Shown: piece by piece, positions 24,953-34,547 of the stretch
How positions within the stretch are numbered: the stretch's first letter is position 1
Layout of the letters: each line of letters starts with the position of its first letter
Origin: G965205525 sp965205525
GTDB taxonomy: Bacteria; Pseudomonadota; Gammaproteobacteria; JABABF01
Direction of reading: 5' to 3'
Assembly: GCA_965205525.1 (NCBI GenBank)
Contig: OZ242171.1
Span: forward strand, 1,736,001-1,800,000
DNA: 64,000 nt
Program-made: the position numbers and the translations under genes
Notes under the pieces: model-generated
The model's database searches: none
What the model saw: only the letters and a program-made list of their open reading frames with translations
Told to the model about the DNA's origin: nothing

Positions 24953-26707
24953 CTACATTCGCTCCGGTGCGGACAGGCCTAAGAGTCCCAAGCCGTTCGC
25001 AATGACTTGGCGCACAGCAAGACACAGGCACAGTCGCGCATTGCGCAGTGCTTCATTCTCATGCAGCACCCGGTGCGTGTTGTAGCATGCATGAAACTCA
25101 CCGGCCAGTTCGCGCAGGAAATTGGCCAGGAGATAGGGTGCCAGCTCTTGGGCTGCCTTCTGCACGGTTTCCGGATATTCTGCAAGGCGCACTGCCAACG
25201 CACCTTCTTCCGGCTCGGTCAGCTGCGCCAAGGAGGTCAGCCCCGCCTGCCGATCAAAGGACATGCCCTTCTCTTCCAGCTGTCGCAGTACGCTGCAGAC
25301 CCTGGCATGGGCATACTGGATGTAGTACACGGGGTTTTCCGCACTCTTGGACTTGGCCAGATCCAAGTCAAAGTCGGCGGGCTGCTCAGCACGCCGCATG
25401 ATGTAGAAGAAACGTGCCGCATCTGTGCCTACCTCTTCGCGCAGCTGCCGCAGGGTGACAAAGATGCCGCCACGGGTAGACATGGACACCGGTTTGCCCT
25501 CGCGATACAGGGACACCAGCTGCACCAGCTGCACTGTCATGCGCTTCGGATCAAGGCCTAGGGAACGGAGCGCCGCATGCAGGCGGGGCACGTACCCGTG
25601 ATGGTCCGCCCCCCATATGTTAATTATTCGCTCGTACCCTCGCTCAAACTTGTCCAAGTGGTAGGCGACATCGGCCGCAAAGTAGGTGGGCTCGCCGTTT
25701 TTACGCCGCAGCACCCGATCCTTGTCATCACCGAACCGTGTAGCACAGAACCACAGTGCACCGTCGCGCTCTTCGGTGCAGCCAGCAGATTGCAACCTTT
25801 CCAATGCCTGCTCCAGCTGCCCGCTCTCCCGCAGGGAGCGCTCCGAATACCACCGCTGATAATTGATGCCAAAAGCGGCGAGATCTTCCTGAATATCCTT
25901 GAGTATGCCCTCCGCAGCCAAATCGGCAAGCCAGTGATAATCGGCCTCTTCCAGCAGCTGCCGCTGGCGTCCGATAAGCGCATCTAAGTGCTTCTCCCCG
26001 ACCTCGCCAGGACCGTCCTGCGGCAGATTCTCAAACACCGCTGATGCCGGGCGGTGCAGCATCCGCTCCCGGGCCGCTGCCGCCTGCCGCCCGTAATCGG
26101 CAATGTAATCCCCGGCATAGCCACCCATCGGAAAGCGTATGCGCTCGCCGCAATGCTCCAAGCAGCGCAGCCAAATGCTAAGGACCAAAATATGCATCTG
26201 CCGGCCCGCGTCATTTACATAGTATTCCCGCTCCACTGCAAACCCGGCGGCCTCCAGCAGACTGGCGATGCTTGCCCCGCAGGCAGCACCCCGTCCATGT
26301 CCTACGTGCAGGGGGCCAGTGGGATTGGCAGAGACAAATTCCACTTGCACACGCCGGCCGCTAGGTGCCTTGCGGCCGTAGTCTTTCCCGGCTTCTAGCA
26401 CCCGGGAGACAACCTCAAGGCCGGCCCCGGCAGCGAGGAAGAAATTAATAAAACCGGGCTCGGCAATTTCTATCTTGCTAATGCTGGAAGAGGCAGGGAG
26501 AAGGGCAGTCAGGCGCTGCGCCACATCCGAGGGCGGGTGCCCTAGGGATTTGGCAAGCACGAGGGCGAGATTGCTCGCAAAATCCCCGTGATCAGAATTG
26601 CGGGTGCGCTCCACCTGCACCTTCGGGCGCAGGCTGGCAGGGGCCTCATCGCTCTGGAGCAGCTTGTCCAGCGCACTTTGCAGCAGGCTGACAATATGTT
26701 CTTTCAA
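24953..26707 (-). CDS. argS: Arginyl-tRNA synthetase
   Basis: ArgS charges tRNA(Arg). The product has the N-terminal Add1 domain, the class I HIGH motif as FVSANPTGPLHVGHGRGAACG, the catalytic core (GADHHGYVPRLHAALRSLG), and KMSTR-like VSMSTRGG followed by the anticodon-binding helical domain ending LLGLSAPERM. The start is uncertain. Homologues begin at the LKEHIVSLL segment, which here would require a TTG at 26707 (584 residues, close to E. coli's 577). The frame stays open far upstream, and ATG 26833 would add 42 residues unlike the family. There are 177 bases between the priA stop and this start, the largest gap in the run. Confidence 0.93.
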   Translation of the reverse strand: MKEHIVSLLQSALDKLLQSDEAPASLRPKVQVERTRNSDHGDFASNLALVLAKSLGHPPSDVAQRLTALLPASSSISKIEIAEPGFINFFLAAGAGLEVVSRVLEAGKDYGRKAPSGRRVQVEFVSANPTGPLHVGHGRGAACGASIASLLEAAGFAVEREYYVNDAGRQMHILVLSIWLRCLEHCGERIRFPMGGYAGDYIADYGRQAAAARERMLHRPASAVFENLPQDGPGEVGEKHLDALIGRQRQLLEEADYHWLADLAAEGILKDIQEDLAAFGINYQRWYSERSLRESGQLEQALERLQSAGCTEERDGALWFCATRFGDDKDRVLRRKNGEPTYFAADVAYHLDKFERGYERIINIWGADHHGYVPRLHAALRSLGLDPKRMTVQLVQLVSLYREGKPVSMSTRGGIFVTLRQLREEVGTDAARFFYIMRRAEQPADFDLDLAKSKSAENPVYYIQYAHARVCSVLRQLEEKGMSFDRQAGLTSLAQLTEPEEGALAVRLAEYPETVQKAAQELAPYLLANFLRELAGEFHACYNTHRVLHENEALRNARLCLCLAVRQVIANGLGLLGLSAPERM

Positions 26708-26883
26708 AATATACCAAACCGCTTTTAAGCGTACGCAGTTGGCCAAGCGTAGGCCGACAACAAGGAGAATACGGTGAAAATGATAGGCTCCTCTTCCTTG
26801 GGAGGCAAGAACGCGGGTGCTTGACGCATGCATTCTAACGCAACAAACTCCATTCCATGCCAGCCGGCACGCAAAAAAAGCAT

Positions 26884-29151
26884 TTACAGGATTTCCTGCG
26901 GGTCTATATCCACCGACCAGCGCAGACCGCGAGGGAGGCGCATATGCTCCAGCTGCAGACAGAGATCCCGCAGCAGGGTGTGGAGCGAGTTGAGCCGGGG
27001 GCTGTAGATTGCCAGCAGGGCGCGACAGCGGCCAGCGCGACGAGTTAGAGGCGCCGCTGTGGGTCCCGTCACCTGCACCCCCGCCGCATCTGCCCCTGCC
27101 AACAGGCTGCGCACTGAAGTCAGCCACTGCTCGGCAGTTTTTAATTGCTCCGCCTCGGCCCGTACCAGCGCCATGCGAAGGAAAGGCGGCAGCCGCCGCT
27201 GTCTGCGCTCCGCTAACAGGTTCTGAGCAAAGGCCGGATACCCCTCTTCAATCAAGCTGCTAAAAAAAGGATGTTTCGGGGAGCGAGTCTGGATCCAGAC
27301 GACACCGGGTTTGGTCGAGCGGCCAGCGCGCCCCGCCACCTGCACCAGCAGCTGGGCCAGTCGCTCGGGTGCGCGAAAATCCGGACTGAACAGCCCGCTG
27401 TCCGCATCTAACACTGCCGACAGGGTGATCTGCGGGAAATGGTGCCCTTTAGCCAGCATCTGGGTACCCACCAGTATGCAAGGATCCCCTTGGCGAATTT
27501 CTGAGAAAGTCTCCAGCAATGCATGCCCCTGCTTTGCCGCATCCCGGTCAATGCGGTGCACTGGCACACTGGGAAACTGCTCTCGCAAGATCTGCTCGGC
27601 GCGCTGGGTGCCGTAGCCAGTGGGATCTAAGTGCTTACTGCGACAGCGGGAGCAGACAGCTGGCAACGACTGTCTCAGTTCGCAATGATGGCAGCACAGC
27701 TCAGGGGGCTTGCTGTGAAATACCAGGTACACATCGCAATTCGGACACCCTGCTGTCCACCCGCAGTCGCGGCAGATCAGTGCCGGCGCATAGCCCCGCC
27801 GATTAAGAAACAGCAGAACCTGGCTGCCGGCCTTCAACTCTGTGTCAACAGCATCCAGAAGAATTTCAGATAGACCTCCTTGCAGGCGGGCACCACGTAT
27901 ATCCAGCAGGCGATATGCGGGCAGCGCACTGCTCCCGGCTCGCTGGAGCAAGCGCAGTTCCCGATAGCGTCTTCGCTCTACATTGTGCAAGCTCTCCAGA
28001 CCGGGGGTGGCAGAGCCCAGCACCACCGGCACCTGATGGCGACGGGCACGCATCACCGCAAGATCTCGGGCGGAGTAGCGCAGCCCGTCCTGCTGCTTGT
28101 ACGAGATGTCGTGCTCCTCATCCACCACTAGGAGACCAGGCGCTGCCAGCGGTGTGAACACCGCCGAGCGGGTGCCGATAACAATGCGCGCCTCCCCTCG
28201 CCCTGCGGCCAGCCAGGCGGCAAGGCGCTCCCTCTCGCTGAGACCGGAGTGCAGCAGGGCAATCGGCACATCAAAGCGCTCCGCAAAACGTGCTGCTGTC
28301 TGGGGCGTCAAGCTGATTTCCGGGACCAGCACCAGCGCTTGGAGCCCCCGGGCCAGCACTTCGGCAATCAGCTCAAGGTAGACTTCGGTCTTGCCACTGC
28401 CGGTGATTCCGTACAGGAGAAAGGGCTGGAAACTGCCCAACGCCCTTACAACTTCCGTCACCGCCGCCCGCTGCTCCGGACGAAGTTTCACCGCAGCTCC
28501 GGTCATGCCAGCTCCTTCGGCCGCCGCCCCGGCAAAGGCGCGGACATTGCCGACAAAGGACCCGCTCTCCTCCTTCAAGGATGACGGTGGCTTCTGCACA
28601 GCCTCCGCCAGTCCCTTGTCCGTCAATCCCTTCCGTGCGCCGGATTCAAAACCTGCACTGCGCAGCTCGGTGACGGAGAGCATTCCTCGGGTCTGCAGCA
28701 TCGCCAGCAGGGCGGCTTGCCGCGGGGCTTTGGTCTGCAGTGTTTTCGGGTCCACCTTCGTGCCGGCGGCGGTCAGCTGGCACGTGAGTATGGGCCGGGT
28801 CTCTCGCCGCAAAACACGAAGGCGCGACGGCAGGGCTGCCGCCAGTGTCTCCCCCGGTGCATACTGGTAGTAGTCGGCGACCCAAGTGCACAACTCCACC
28901 AAATCCAATGGCACCAAGGGCTTGTCATCCAGCACCGACAGAACTCTTCGCAGCCGCTCCCGGGGCACCGATGAGCCCTCTGCCACCTCCACCAGCACAC
29001 CTACCAGCCGCCGCTGGCCGAAGGGCACTGCCAGCCGCAACCCTGGCTGAAGGCTCTGTGCCGCTCCCTCCTCCAAAGCGACGGGGGGCAGATAGTCAAA
29101 CAGCCGTCGCAGGGGAACGGGGACGGCGACACGCAAAATAGGAGAACTCAC
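26884..29151 (-). CDS. priA: Primosomal protein N' (replication restart helicase)
   Basis: PriA recognises stalled forks and reloads the replisome. The product has the N-terminal 3'BD fold (LRVAVPVPLRRLFDYLPP), the helicase core with Walker A LLYGITGSGKTEVYLELIAEVLARG, DEEH box VVDEEHDISYKQQDGLRYSARDLAV, and LGSATPGLESL. A zinc-binding insertion with paired cysteines follows (CRDCGWTAGCPNCDVYLVFH ... CCHHCE ... CSRCRS), then ILVGTQMLAKGHHFP and QVAGRAGR. GTG 29151 best fits the family start; an ATG at 29217 would add 22 Ser-rich residues. It leads the minus-strand run down to tatC. Confidence 0.95.
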   Translation of the reverse strand: MSSPILRVAVPVPLRRLFDYLPPVALEEGAAQSLQPGLRLAVPFGQRRLVGVLVEVAEGSSVPRERLRRVLSVLDDKPLVPLDLVELCTWVADYYQYAPGETLAAALPSRLRVLRRETRPILTCQLTAAGTKVDPKTLQTKAPRQAALLAMLQTRGMLSVTELRSAGFESGARKGLTDKGLAEAVQKPPSSLKEESGSFVGNVRAFAGAAAEGAGMTGAAVKLRPEQRAAVTEVVRALGSFQPFLLYGITGSGKTEVYLELIAEVLARGLQALVLVPEISLTPQTAARFAERFDVPIALLHSGLSERERLAAWLAAGRGEARIVIGTRSAVFTPLAAPGLLVVDEEHDISYKQQDGLRYSARDLAVMRARRHQVPVVLGSATPGLESLHNVERRRYRELRLLQRAGSSALPAYRLLDIRGARLQGGLSEILLDAVDTELKAGSQVLLFLNRRGYAPALICRDCGWTAGCPNCDVYLVFHSKPPELCCHHCELRQSLPAVCSRCRSKHLDPTGYGTQRAEQILREQFPSVPVHRIDRDAAKQGHALLETFSEIRQGDPCILVGTQMLAKGHHFPQITLSAVLDADSGLFSPDFRAPERLAQLLVQVAGRAGRSTKPGVVWIQTRSPKHPFFSSLIEEGYPAFAQNLLAERRQRRLPPFLRMALVRAEAEQLKTAEQWLTSVRSLLAGADAAGVQVTGPTAAPLTRRAGRCRALLAIYSPRLNSLHTLLRDLCLQLEHMRLPRGLRWSVDIDPQEIL

Positions 29152-29353
29152 GGAAAAGGAAGGGGAATAATAAAGCAGTGAAAAACTGCTGCCACCCTCG
29201 GCAGAGAATACGGACATCCCATAATAGGATTGCGGGGACGGATGTACAATAGCCTAGCAACTCTCACCATCAGTTCCTGCTCTTCAGAATGAACCTGCCG
29301 TCCCGGTTCCGTCGGCGCGCAGTCCCGACCCGTATATCCCGCCAGGCAGTGCG

Positions 29354-31297
29354 ATGAGTGCGCGGGTTTTCGGGACATCTTCCTCATTGTCCCCGGCTGC
29401 CGTTTGGCACCTGCTGCGTGCTGCTCTTTTCGCGTGCACGCTTGCAATCGCAGCCCCCGCATGGTCAGAAAAGGAAGACAGAGAAGCACAAGATATGCTG
29501 ATGACCCACTCTAATTTTGCGCCGGGCTACCAGCAGACTACCTGGGCGGCAATACACGGCAATTCCGGCAACTCCGATTACGTCCCGCTAGCGATGAATT
29601 CCACCGTTCAGCAGCGGTGGCATATCCTGCGGGGAGCCGGATTGTGGAGCCCCCCCGCTGTATCCCAGGACGGCACCGTGTTTGTCACCAGCGGGCGGGG
29701 AGCGGGCTGGAGCCACCTGCACGCTGTGTCACCCGACGGCAAAATCCTGTGGGAAAGCCCACCGGAACAGAGTCCGGACGACTTAGATGCCGGGGCTGTC
29801 CTCAGCACACCAGTGCTGGACGAGGCAGGAGATATCTATGTCGGAGATCTCAACCAATTCTGGGCCTGGCATCCAAAAGGACGCCTTAAGTGGGTGGCAG
29901 ACCTGCGGACGCAGGGAATTCAGGCTCCTCTGATTTCAGCCATCATAGTTGGCGATGCTGTTGGCGGAATCAGCGCAGATGGCATTCTCGTCCTGTATCA
30001 CCGGAAAAGCGGGCACTTGGTCGACACGCTGACACTTCCGGGCAAGGCTTCACCCGCTGGTCCTCCCATGCCCCGCGGGCTATGGCAGAAATTGCTGCAC
30101 AAGGACATCCGTCAGATGGCTTGGGACATACTGCGGGGCTACCGCTACGAGATCTCCAATGCACCGGCTGTGCATCCACGCAGCGGACGCATTTTTGTCA
30201 TCGGCGCCGGGATGACCGAGACGGAGGGAAATCTCTATGGCATTGATGTACAGGAGGAAAAGGCGAGCATCGCATTCACTACCCAAGTGCCGGCCGGCAG
30301 CGGCACCTCCCCCGCTCTGTCCCCAGATGGACAACGCCTGTACGCCATGGCTGAAGGAGCCCTGTTCGCAGTCCATACGGAGGACGGCAGACTGCTATGG
30401 AAGCAAGAGGTCAACGGGCAGGATGCATCCCCCTCGGTTGGTGCGAACGATACCGTGTACGTGCTGGGCGGTGAGCAGCTGGTGGCAGTATGGGGAGGCA
30501 GCGGCGCTCTGCGGTGGCGCGCGCGATACGATAATTTCGCCCGGGCACAGCTGCCAACCATCGGCCGCAAGCTCTTCGGTCTGCTGCCGGACGGAGTACC
30601 CCGCGCCGCCATTGACTCCGTGGTCAGCGTGACACCAAGCCTGCTGTGGACTTCTCTGGTGACCGGCTACCGGGTACGGCTGGGGAGCAAGAGCCTGCTT
30701 CATCCTCAGCAGAGCTATCTGGTGGCCCTGTCCCTTGAAGACGGGCGCATACTTGCCCACTATCCCATTCCCGACACCAGCGAGGGAGGAATCAGCATCG
30801 GACCCCGGGGAGAGATCTACATGGATCAGCTGGCCGCTATCGCCAGCATCGCCGCACACAACCCATACCGATGGCTGCTGCCCGCCTCCCTGCGAATGCC
30901 AGCGCCGAGCGGTGGCCTGCTGGCTTTCGGCCCTCCTACCCTGCAAGAGCACTGCCTGGCAGGCCTGCAGCGGGCAGGTGAGCTGTTGCGCAGCCCTACT
31001 GCAGAGCAGGGTGATGCGGCGCGCGGCGAGCAGGAGCTGTGGCTACAGATGCAGAATGCTCGGGAGTGCACTCTGCAGGCTGAGCAGGCAGGCGAGATCT
31101 CTCCGGACCTGCGCCAAGCGATCGTGAAGAGCATTGACACCGCCCTCAAACGTCTGCGCAACTGCCGAGAAAACAGGGACGGGGATGAGAACAGCAGTAG
31201 TTGCCGAATGCGCTTTCTGTCAGTGACCGAGATAGCGCTGATGTCCGACACCGCCAGTACGGTCTCAACGACTACAACAGCAAAGTCAGACGGCTAA
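29354..31297 (+). CDS. Secreted PQQ-type beta-propeller repeat protein
   Basis: A 647-residue exported protein. A signal peptide (about 1-38, AALFACTLAIAAPAWS) is followed by repeated propeller blades of the BamB/PQQ type: SPPAVSQDGTVFVTSGRG, LHAVSPDGKILWE, STPVLDEAGDIYVGD, SPALSPDGQRLYAMAEGALFAVHTEDGRLLWKQE, and SVGANDTVYVLGGEQLVAV. The last 120 residues lie outside the propeller: helical, Gln/Glu-rich with four Cys, ending in a Ser/Thr tail. PQQ-binding catalytic residues cannot be recognised, so this is likely a binding or scaffold protein rather than a dehydrogenase. It stands alone, divergent from priA, and ends in a good hairpin terminator. Confidence 0.75.
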   Translation: MSARVFGTSSSLSPAAVWHLLRAALFACTLAIAAPAWSEKEDREAQDMLMTHSNFAPGYQQTTWAAIHGNSGNSDYVPLAMNSTVQQRWHILRGAGLWSPPAVSQDGTVFVTSGRGAGWSHLHAVSPDGKILWESPPEQSPDDLDAGAVLSTPVLDEAGDIYVGDLNQFWAWHPKGRLKWVADLRTQGIQAPLISAIIVGDAVGGISADGILVLYHRKSGHLVDTLTLPGKASPAGPPMPRGLWQKLLHKDIRQMAWDILRGYRYEISNAPAVHPRSGRIFVIGAGMTETEGNLYGIDVQEEKASIAFTTQVPAGSGTSPALSPDGQRLYAMAEGALFAVHTEDGRLLWKQEVNGQDASPSVGANDTVYVLGGEQLVAVWGGSGALRWRARYDNFARAQLPTIGRKLFGLLPDGVPRAAIDSVVSVTPSLLWTSLVTGYRVRLGSKSLLHPQQSYLVALSLEDGRILAHYPIPDTSEGGISIGPRGEIYMDQLAAIASIAAHNPYRWLLPASLRMPAPSGGLLAFGPPTLQEHCLAGLQRAGELLRSPTAEQGDAARGEQELWLQMQNARECTLQAEQAGEISPDLRQAIVKSIDTALKRLRNCRENRDGDENSSSCRMRFLSVTEIALMSDTASTVSTTTTAKSDG

Positions 31298-31326
31298 GCC
31301 TCGGATTGCACCGAGGCGCCGTTTTT
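31298..31326 (+). terminator. Rho-independent terminator of the beta-propeller gene
   Basis: A perfect 7-bp stem GCCTCGG/CCGAGGC (31298-31304 and 31311-31317) with the loop ATTGCA is followed after three bases by GTTTTTC. It begins at the stop codon's last bases. There is no T-run on the other strand, so it acts for the plus strand only. Confidence 0.75.
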
Positions 31327-31336
31327 CGCGGCTCGC

Positions 31337-32341
31337 TCAGCGGGCAGGATTCACCAGCACCCGTCCTCGCACTTCCCCGGCGAGAATCCTTTTGCTGTAT
31401 TCGGGCAGAACGTCAAGACCGATCTCCTCCATGGCAATCGCCGACAGTACGGCATCTGTGCAGATCTCCGCCAGGCGCTGCCACGCCTGTGTGCGCCTTG
31501 GCATCGGACACATCACCGAGTCTATTCCCCGCAGGCTCACACCGCGCAGGATAAAGGGCATTACCGAAGCGGAAAATTCTGGCCCGGCAGTAAGCCCACA
31601 GGCAGCCACTGCACCGCCGTAGCGAGTCTCAGCCAGCAGGCGAGCTAAGAGGTTGCCCCCCGTCACATCCACTGCCCCTGCCCAGCGCTGCTTCTCCAAG
31701 GCCTTGGGAGGCAGAGAAGCATCTTGGCGAGAAATAATTTCCCTGGCCCCCAGCTCCCGCAGGTATCCCTCCAAGGCCGCTCGGCCGGTGATAGCGGCCA
31801 CCTCGTAGCCCAAGGCTGCCAGCAGTGCCACCGCTACGCTTCCGACGCCGCCGCCGGCACCGGAGACCGCTACAGGCCCCTGCCCGGGGCGCACCCCCGC
31901 TTCCTCCAGACTCATTATGCAGAGCATAGCGGTAAGACCGGCGGTGCCCATGACCATAGCCCAGCGAGCATCCCGCTCCCCTGGGATAGTATTTATCCAG
32001 CCGGGGGAAAGGCGCATCCGCTCGGCATAGCCGCCCCAGTGCCGCTCGCCGAGGCCGTAACCGGTGGCCAGCACTGCATCTCCAGGCTGAAAATCGTCGG
32101 ATTCGGAAGCCCGCACAATACCCGCCATGTCAATGCCCGGCACCATCGGATATGCGGCCACGATACCCGGGACACCGCAAAGCGCCAAGCCATCTTTGTA
32201 GTTCAGGGAAGAGAACTGCACCTCCAGCAGCACTTTCCCCTCCGGCAGCTGTTCCTCGCCAAGCTCCTGCACGGAACCCCTCGGCTTCTTGCCATTCTCC
32301 GCCGTGAGAAGAAATACCCTGAAATTTTTTGCCATGTTCAA
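31337..32341 (-). CDS. acuI: Acrylyl-CoA reductase / YhdH family zinc-free quinone oxidoreductase
   Basis: An NADPH-dependent medium-chain reductase of the YhdH/AcuI group; AcuI reduces acryloyl-CoA to propionyl-CoA. The 334-residue product has the family motifs VQFSSLNYKDGLALCG, YPMVPGIDMAGIV, the GYGLGERHWGGYAE segment and the cofactor fold VAVSGAGGGVGSVAVALLAALGYEV. The Cys/His zinc ligands of classical MDRs are absent. It lies 16 bases downstream of acs and may be cotranscribed; both act on short acyl-CoA metabolism. Whether the real substrate is acryloyl-CoA cannot be told from the sequence. Confidence 0.88.
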   Translation of the reverse strand: MNMAKNFRVFLLTAENGKKPRGSVQELGEEQLPEGKVLLEVQFSSLNYKDGLALCGVPGIVAAYPMVPGIDMAGIVRASESDDFQPGDAVLATGYGLGERHWGGYAERMRLSPGWINTIPGERDARWAMVMGTAGLTAMLCIMSLEEAGVRPGQGPVAVSGAGGGVGSVAVALLAALGYEVAAITGRAALEGYLRELGAREIISRQDASLPPKALEKQRWAGAVDVTGGNLLARLLAETRYGGAVAACGLTAGPEFSASVMPFILRGVSLRGIDSVMCPMPRRTQAWQRLAEICTDAVLSAIAMEEIGLDVLPEYSKRILAGEVRGRVLVNPAR

Positions 32342-32357
32342 TTCTCCCGCCCGACGC

Positions 32358-34301
32358 TCAGCACTTCAAGCGATTGCTCACCAGATCTTCCACCGCAGAA
32401 GGGTCCGCCAAGGTGGAAGTATCCCCCAGATCGCCGTGATCGCCAGCGGCGATCTTGCGCAGAATACGGCGCATGATTTTACCGGAGCGGGTCTTCGGCA
32501 ATGCCAGCGCCCACTGCAGAAAATCCGGAACTGCAATAGGACCGATCTCCCGCCGCACCTGCTGCCGCAATTCCTCCCGCAGGGCATCGTCGGGCTCAAC
32601 CTCTGCCAAGGGTGTCACATACACGTAGATGCCCTGTCCCTTTAAGTCGTGGGGAAAGCCTACCGCTGCCGCTTCTGCCACGGCAGGGTGCGCCACCAAG
32701 GCACTCTCAATCTCCGCCGTGCCGAGGCGGTGCCCGGATACATTCAGCACATCATCTACCCGTCCGGTGATCCAGTAGTAGCCATCTGCATCACGCCGGG
32801 CGCCGTCACCCGTGAAATACTTCCCTTCAAAAGTGGAAAAATAAGTATCTATGAAACGCTGGTGGTCTCCATACACGCTGCGCATCTGTCCTGGCCAGCT
32901 GTCGGTGAGCGCCAGGCTGCCCTCTGCTTCCCCTTCAAGCTCCCTGCCCTGCTCATCCAGGATGGCAGGCTGAATGCCGAACAGGGGCCAGGCGGCGGAG
33001 CCCGGCTTGAGGGGTGTGGCACCGGGCAGCGGACTGATAAGCACGCCGCCAGTCTCCGTCTGCCACCAAGTATCCACCACTGGACAGCGCTGTCCCCCGA
33101 CCACCCGGTAATACCATTCCCATGCCTCCGGATTGATCGGCTCGCCGACGGTGCCCAGCAGGCGCAGACTGTCGCGCCGGGTGCGCTGCACTGGCTCGTT
33201 TCCCTCACGCATCAGGGCCCGAATGGCAGTGGGAGCAGTGTAGAAAATATTGACCCCGTGCTTATCGCACACCTGCCAGACACGGCTGGCATCCGGGTAA
33301 TTGGGTATCCCCTCGTACATCAGTGTAGTCGCCCCGTTGGCCAGCGGGCCGTACACGATGTAGCTATGCCCGGTCACCCAGCCCACATCGGCACCGCACC
33401 AGTAGATCTCTCCCGGCTGGTAGTCAAAGACATGCTGATGAGTCAGGGAGACGTAGACCAAGTAGCCCCCGGAAGTATGAAGCACTCCCTTCGGCCGACC
33501 CGTGGAACCAGAGGTGTACAGGATGAACAGAGGGTCCTCCGCACCCATTTCCTCCGGCGGGCATTCCGTGGACGCCGACGAGGCGAGGTCCGCGTAATCG
33601 TAATCACGGCCCTCCTGCCAAGATATTTCAGCACCGAGTGCACGCACTACCAGCACTTTTTTCAAGCTGGCTGCCTGCGGGTTCATCGCCGCTTCATCCA
33701 CATTGGCCTTGAGCGGAATGCGCTTGCCGCCGCGCCGACCCTCGTCGGCAGTAATGACCAGTTCTGAAGCGCTGTCAGCGATACGCCCAGCCAGTGCCGT
33801 CGGAGAAAAACCGCCAAACACCACAGAGTGGATAGCGCCGATGCGTGCACAGGCAAGCATTGCAAAAGCCGCTTCCGGAATCATCGGCATGTAGATAGTG
33901 ACCCGGTCACCGCGCTTCACCCCAAGCTTTTTTAGAACATTGGCAAAACGGCAGACCTCCTGGTGCAGTTCCCGGTAGGTGACGCGCCGGTCGCAGCCAG
34001 GCTCATCGCCTTCCCAGAGAATCGCAACCGTGTCCGCCCGCTCGGGCAGATGCCGATCTATACAGTTGGCAGAGACATTGAGAGTGCCATCCTCGTACCA
34101 GCGGATATGCAGGTCCTCCCGCGCATAGGAGACATCCTTGACCCGAGTATAGGGTCGTATCCAATCCAGGCGCTGCCCCTGCTCCGCCCAAAAGGCCTCA
34201 TTATTCTCCACCGACTCCCGGTACATGCGCCGGTAGTCCGCCTCCCGGATCTGCGCACGGGCAGCCGCCGCCGCATGGACTGGATATACCTTGCTCTTCA
34301 T
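32358..34301 (-). CDS. acs: Acetyl-coenzyme A synthetase
   Basis: Acs converts acetate, ATP and CoA to acetyl-CoA through acetyl-AMP. The 647-residue product has the N-terminal AcsA segment (DYRRMYRESVENNEAFWAEQ), the phosphate loop YTSGSTGRPKGVLHT, the adenylation motif DTWWQTETGG, YFTGDGARRDADGYYWITGR, and the C-terminal LALPKTRSGKIMRRILRK, in which the Lys (about 608) is the site of regulatory acetylation in homologues. A GGAGGG ribosome site precedes the ATG. Divergent from the FMN reductase. Confidence 0.97.
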   Translation of the reverse strand: MKSKVYPVHAAAAARAQIREADYRRMYRESVENNEAFWAEQGQRLDWIRPYTRVKDVSYAREDLHIRWYEDGTLNVSANCIDRHLPERADTVAILWEGDEPGCDRRVTYRELHQEVCRFANVLKKLGVKRGDRVTIYMPMIPEAAFAMLACARIGAIHSVVFGGFSPTALAGRIADSASELVITADEGRRGGKRIPLKANVDEAAMNPQAASLKKVLVVRALGAEISWQEGRDYDYADLASSASTECPPEEMGAEDPLFILYTSGSTGRPKGVLHTSGGYLVYVSLTHQHVFDYQPGEIYWCGADVGWVTGHSYIVYGPLANGATTLMYEGIPNYPDASRVWQVCDKHGVNIFYTAPTAIRALMREGNEPVQRTRRDSLRLLGTVGEPINPEAWEWYYRVVGGQRCPVVDTWWQTETGGVLISPLPGATPLKPGSAAWPLFGIQPAILDEQGRELEGEAEGSLALTDSWPGQMRSVYGDHQRFIDTYFSTFEGKYFTGDGARRDADGYYWITGRVDDVLNVSGHRLGTAEIESALVAHPAVAEAAAVGFPHDLKGQGIYVYVTPLAEVEPDDALREELRQQVRREIGPIAVPDFLQWALALPKTRSGKIMRRILRKIAAGDHGDLGDTSTLADPSAVEDLVSNRLKC

Positions 34302-34547
34302 CTTATGCCCTCCGGGGTCGCTCCACCGCTCCCAACAGCGAGAGCACTATCGCTGTCGGCAATGGCTCGTGTATATCCCAAGGAGAGACCGCCGTCAAAT
34401 CGGCACCGGGCTCCCATGCGCAGCCGGGCAGTCACTGACTGTGTTATAACTATATTTCTATTGCGAAAAATAAGAACTATATACTCTCGGCATCATGAGT
34501 ACTGCGCATCGGTCATCAACCCTCCTAGAGGATATGGAGAAGCAGGT

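Noticed and set aside
33963..34547. 195-codon extension before the FMN reductase
   Set aside because: It is antisense to acs and the flavodoxin fold begins at ATG 34548 with a good ribosome site.
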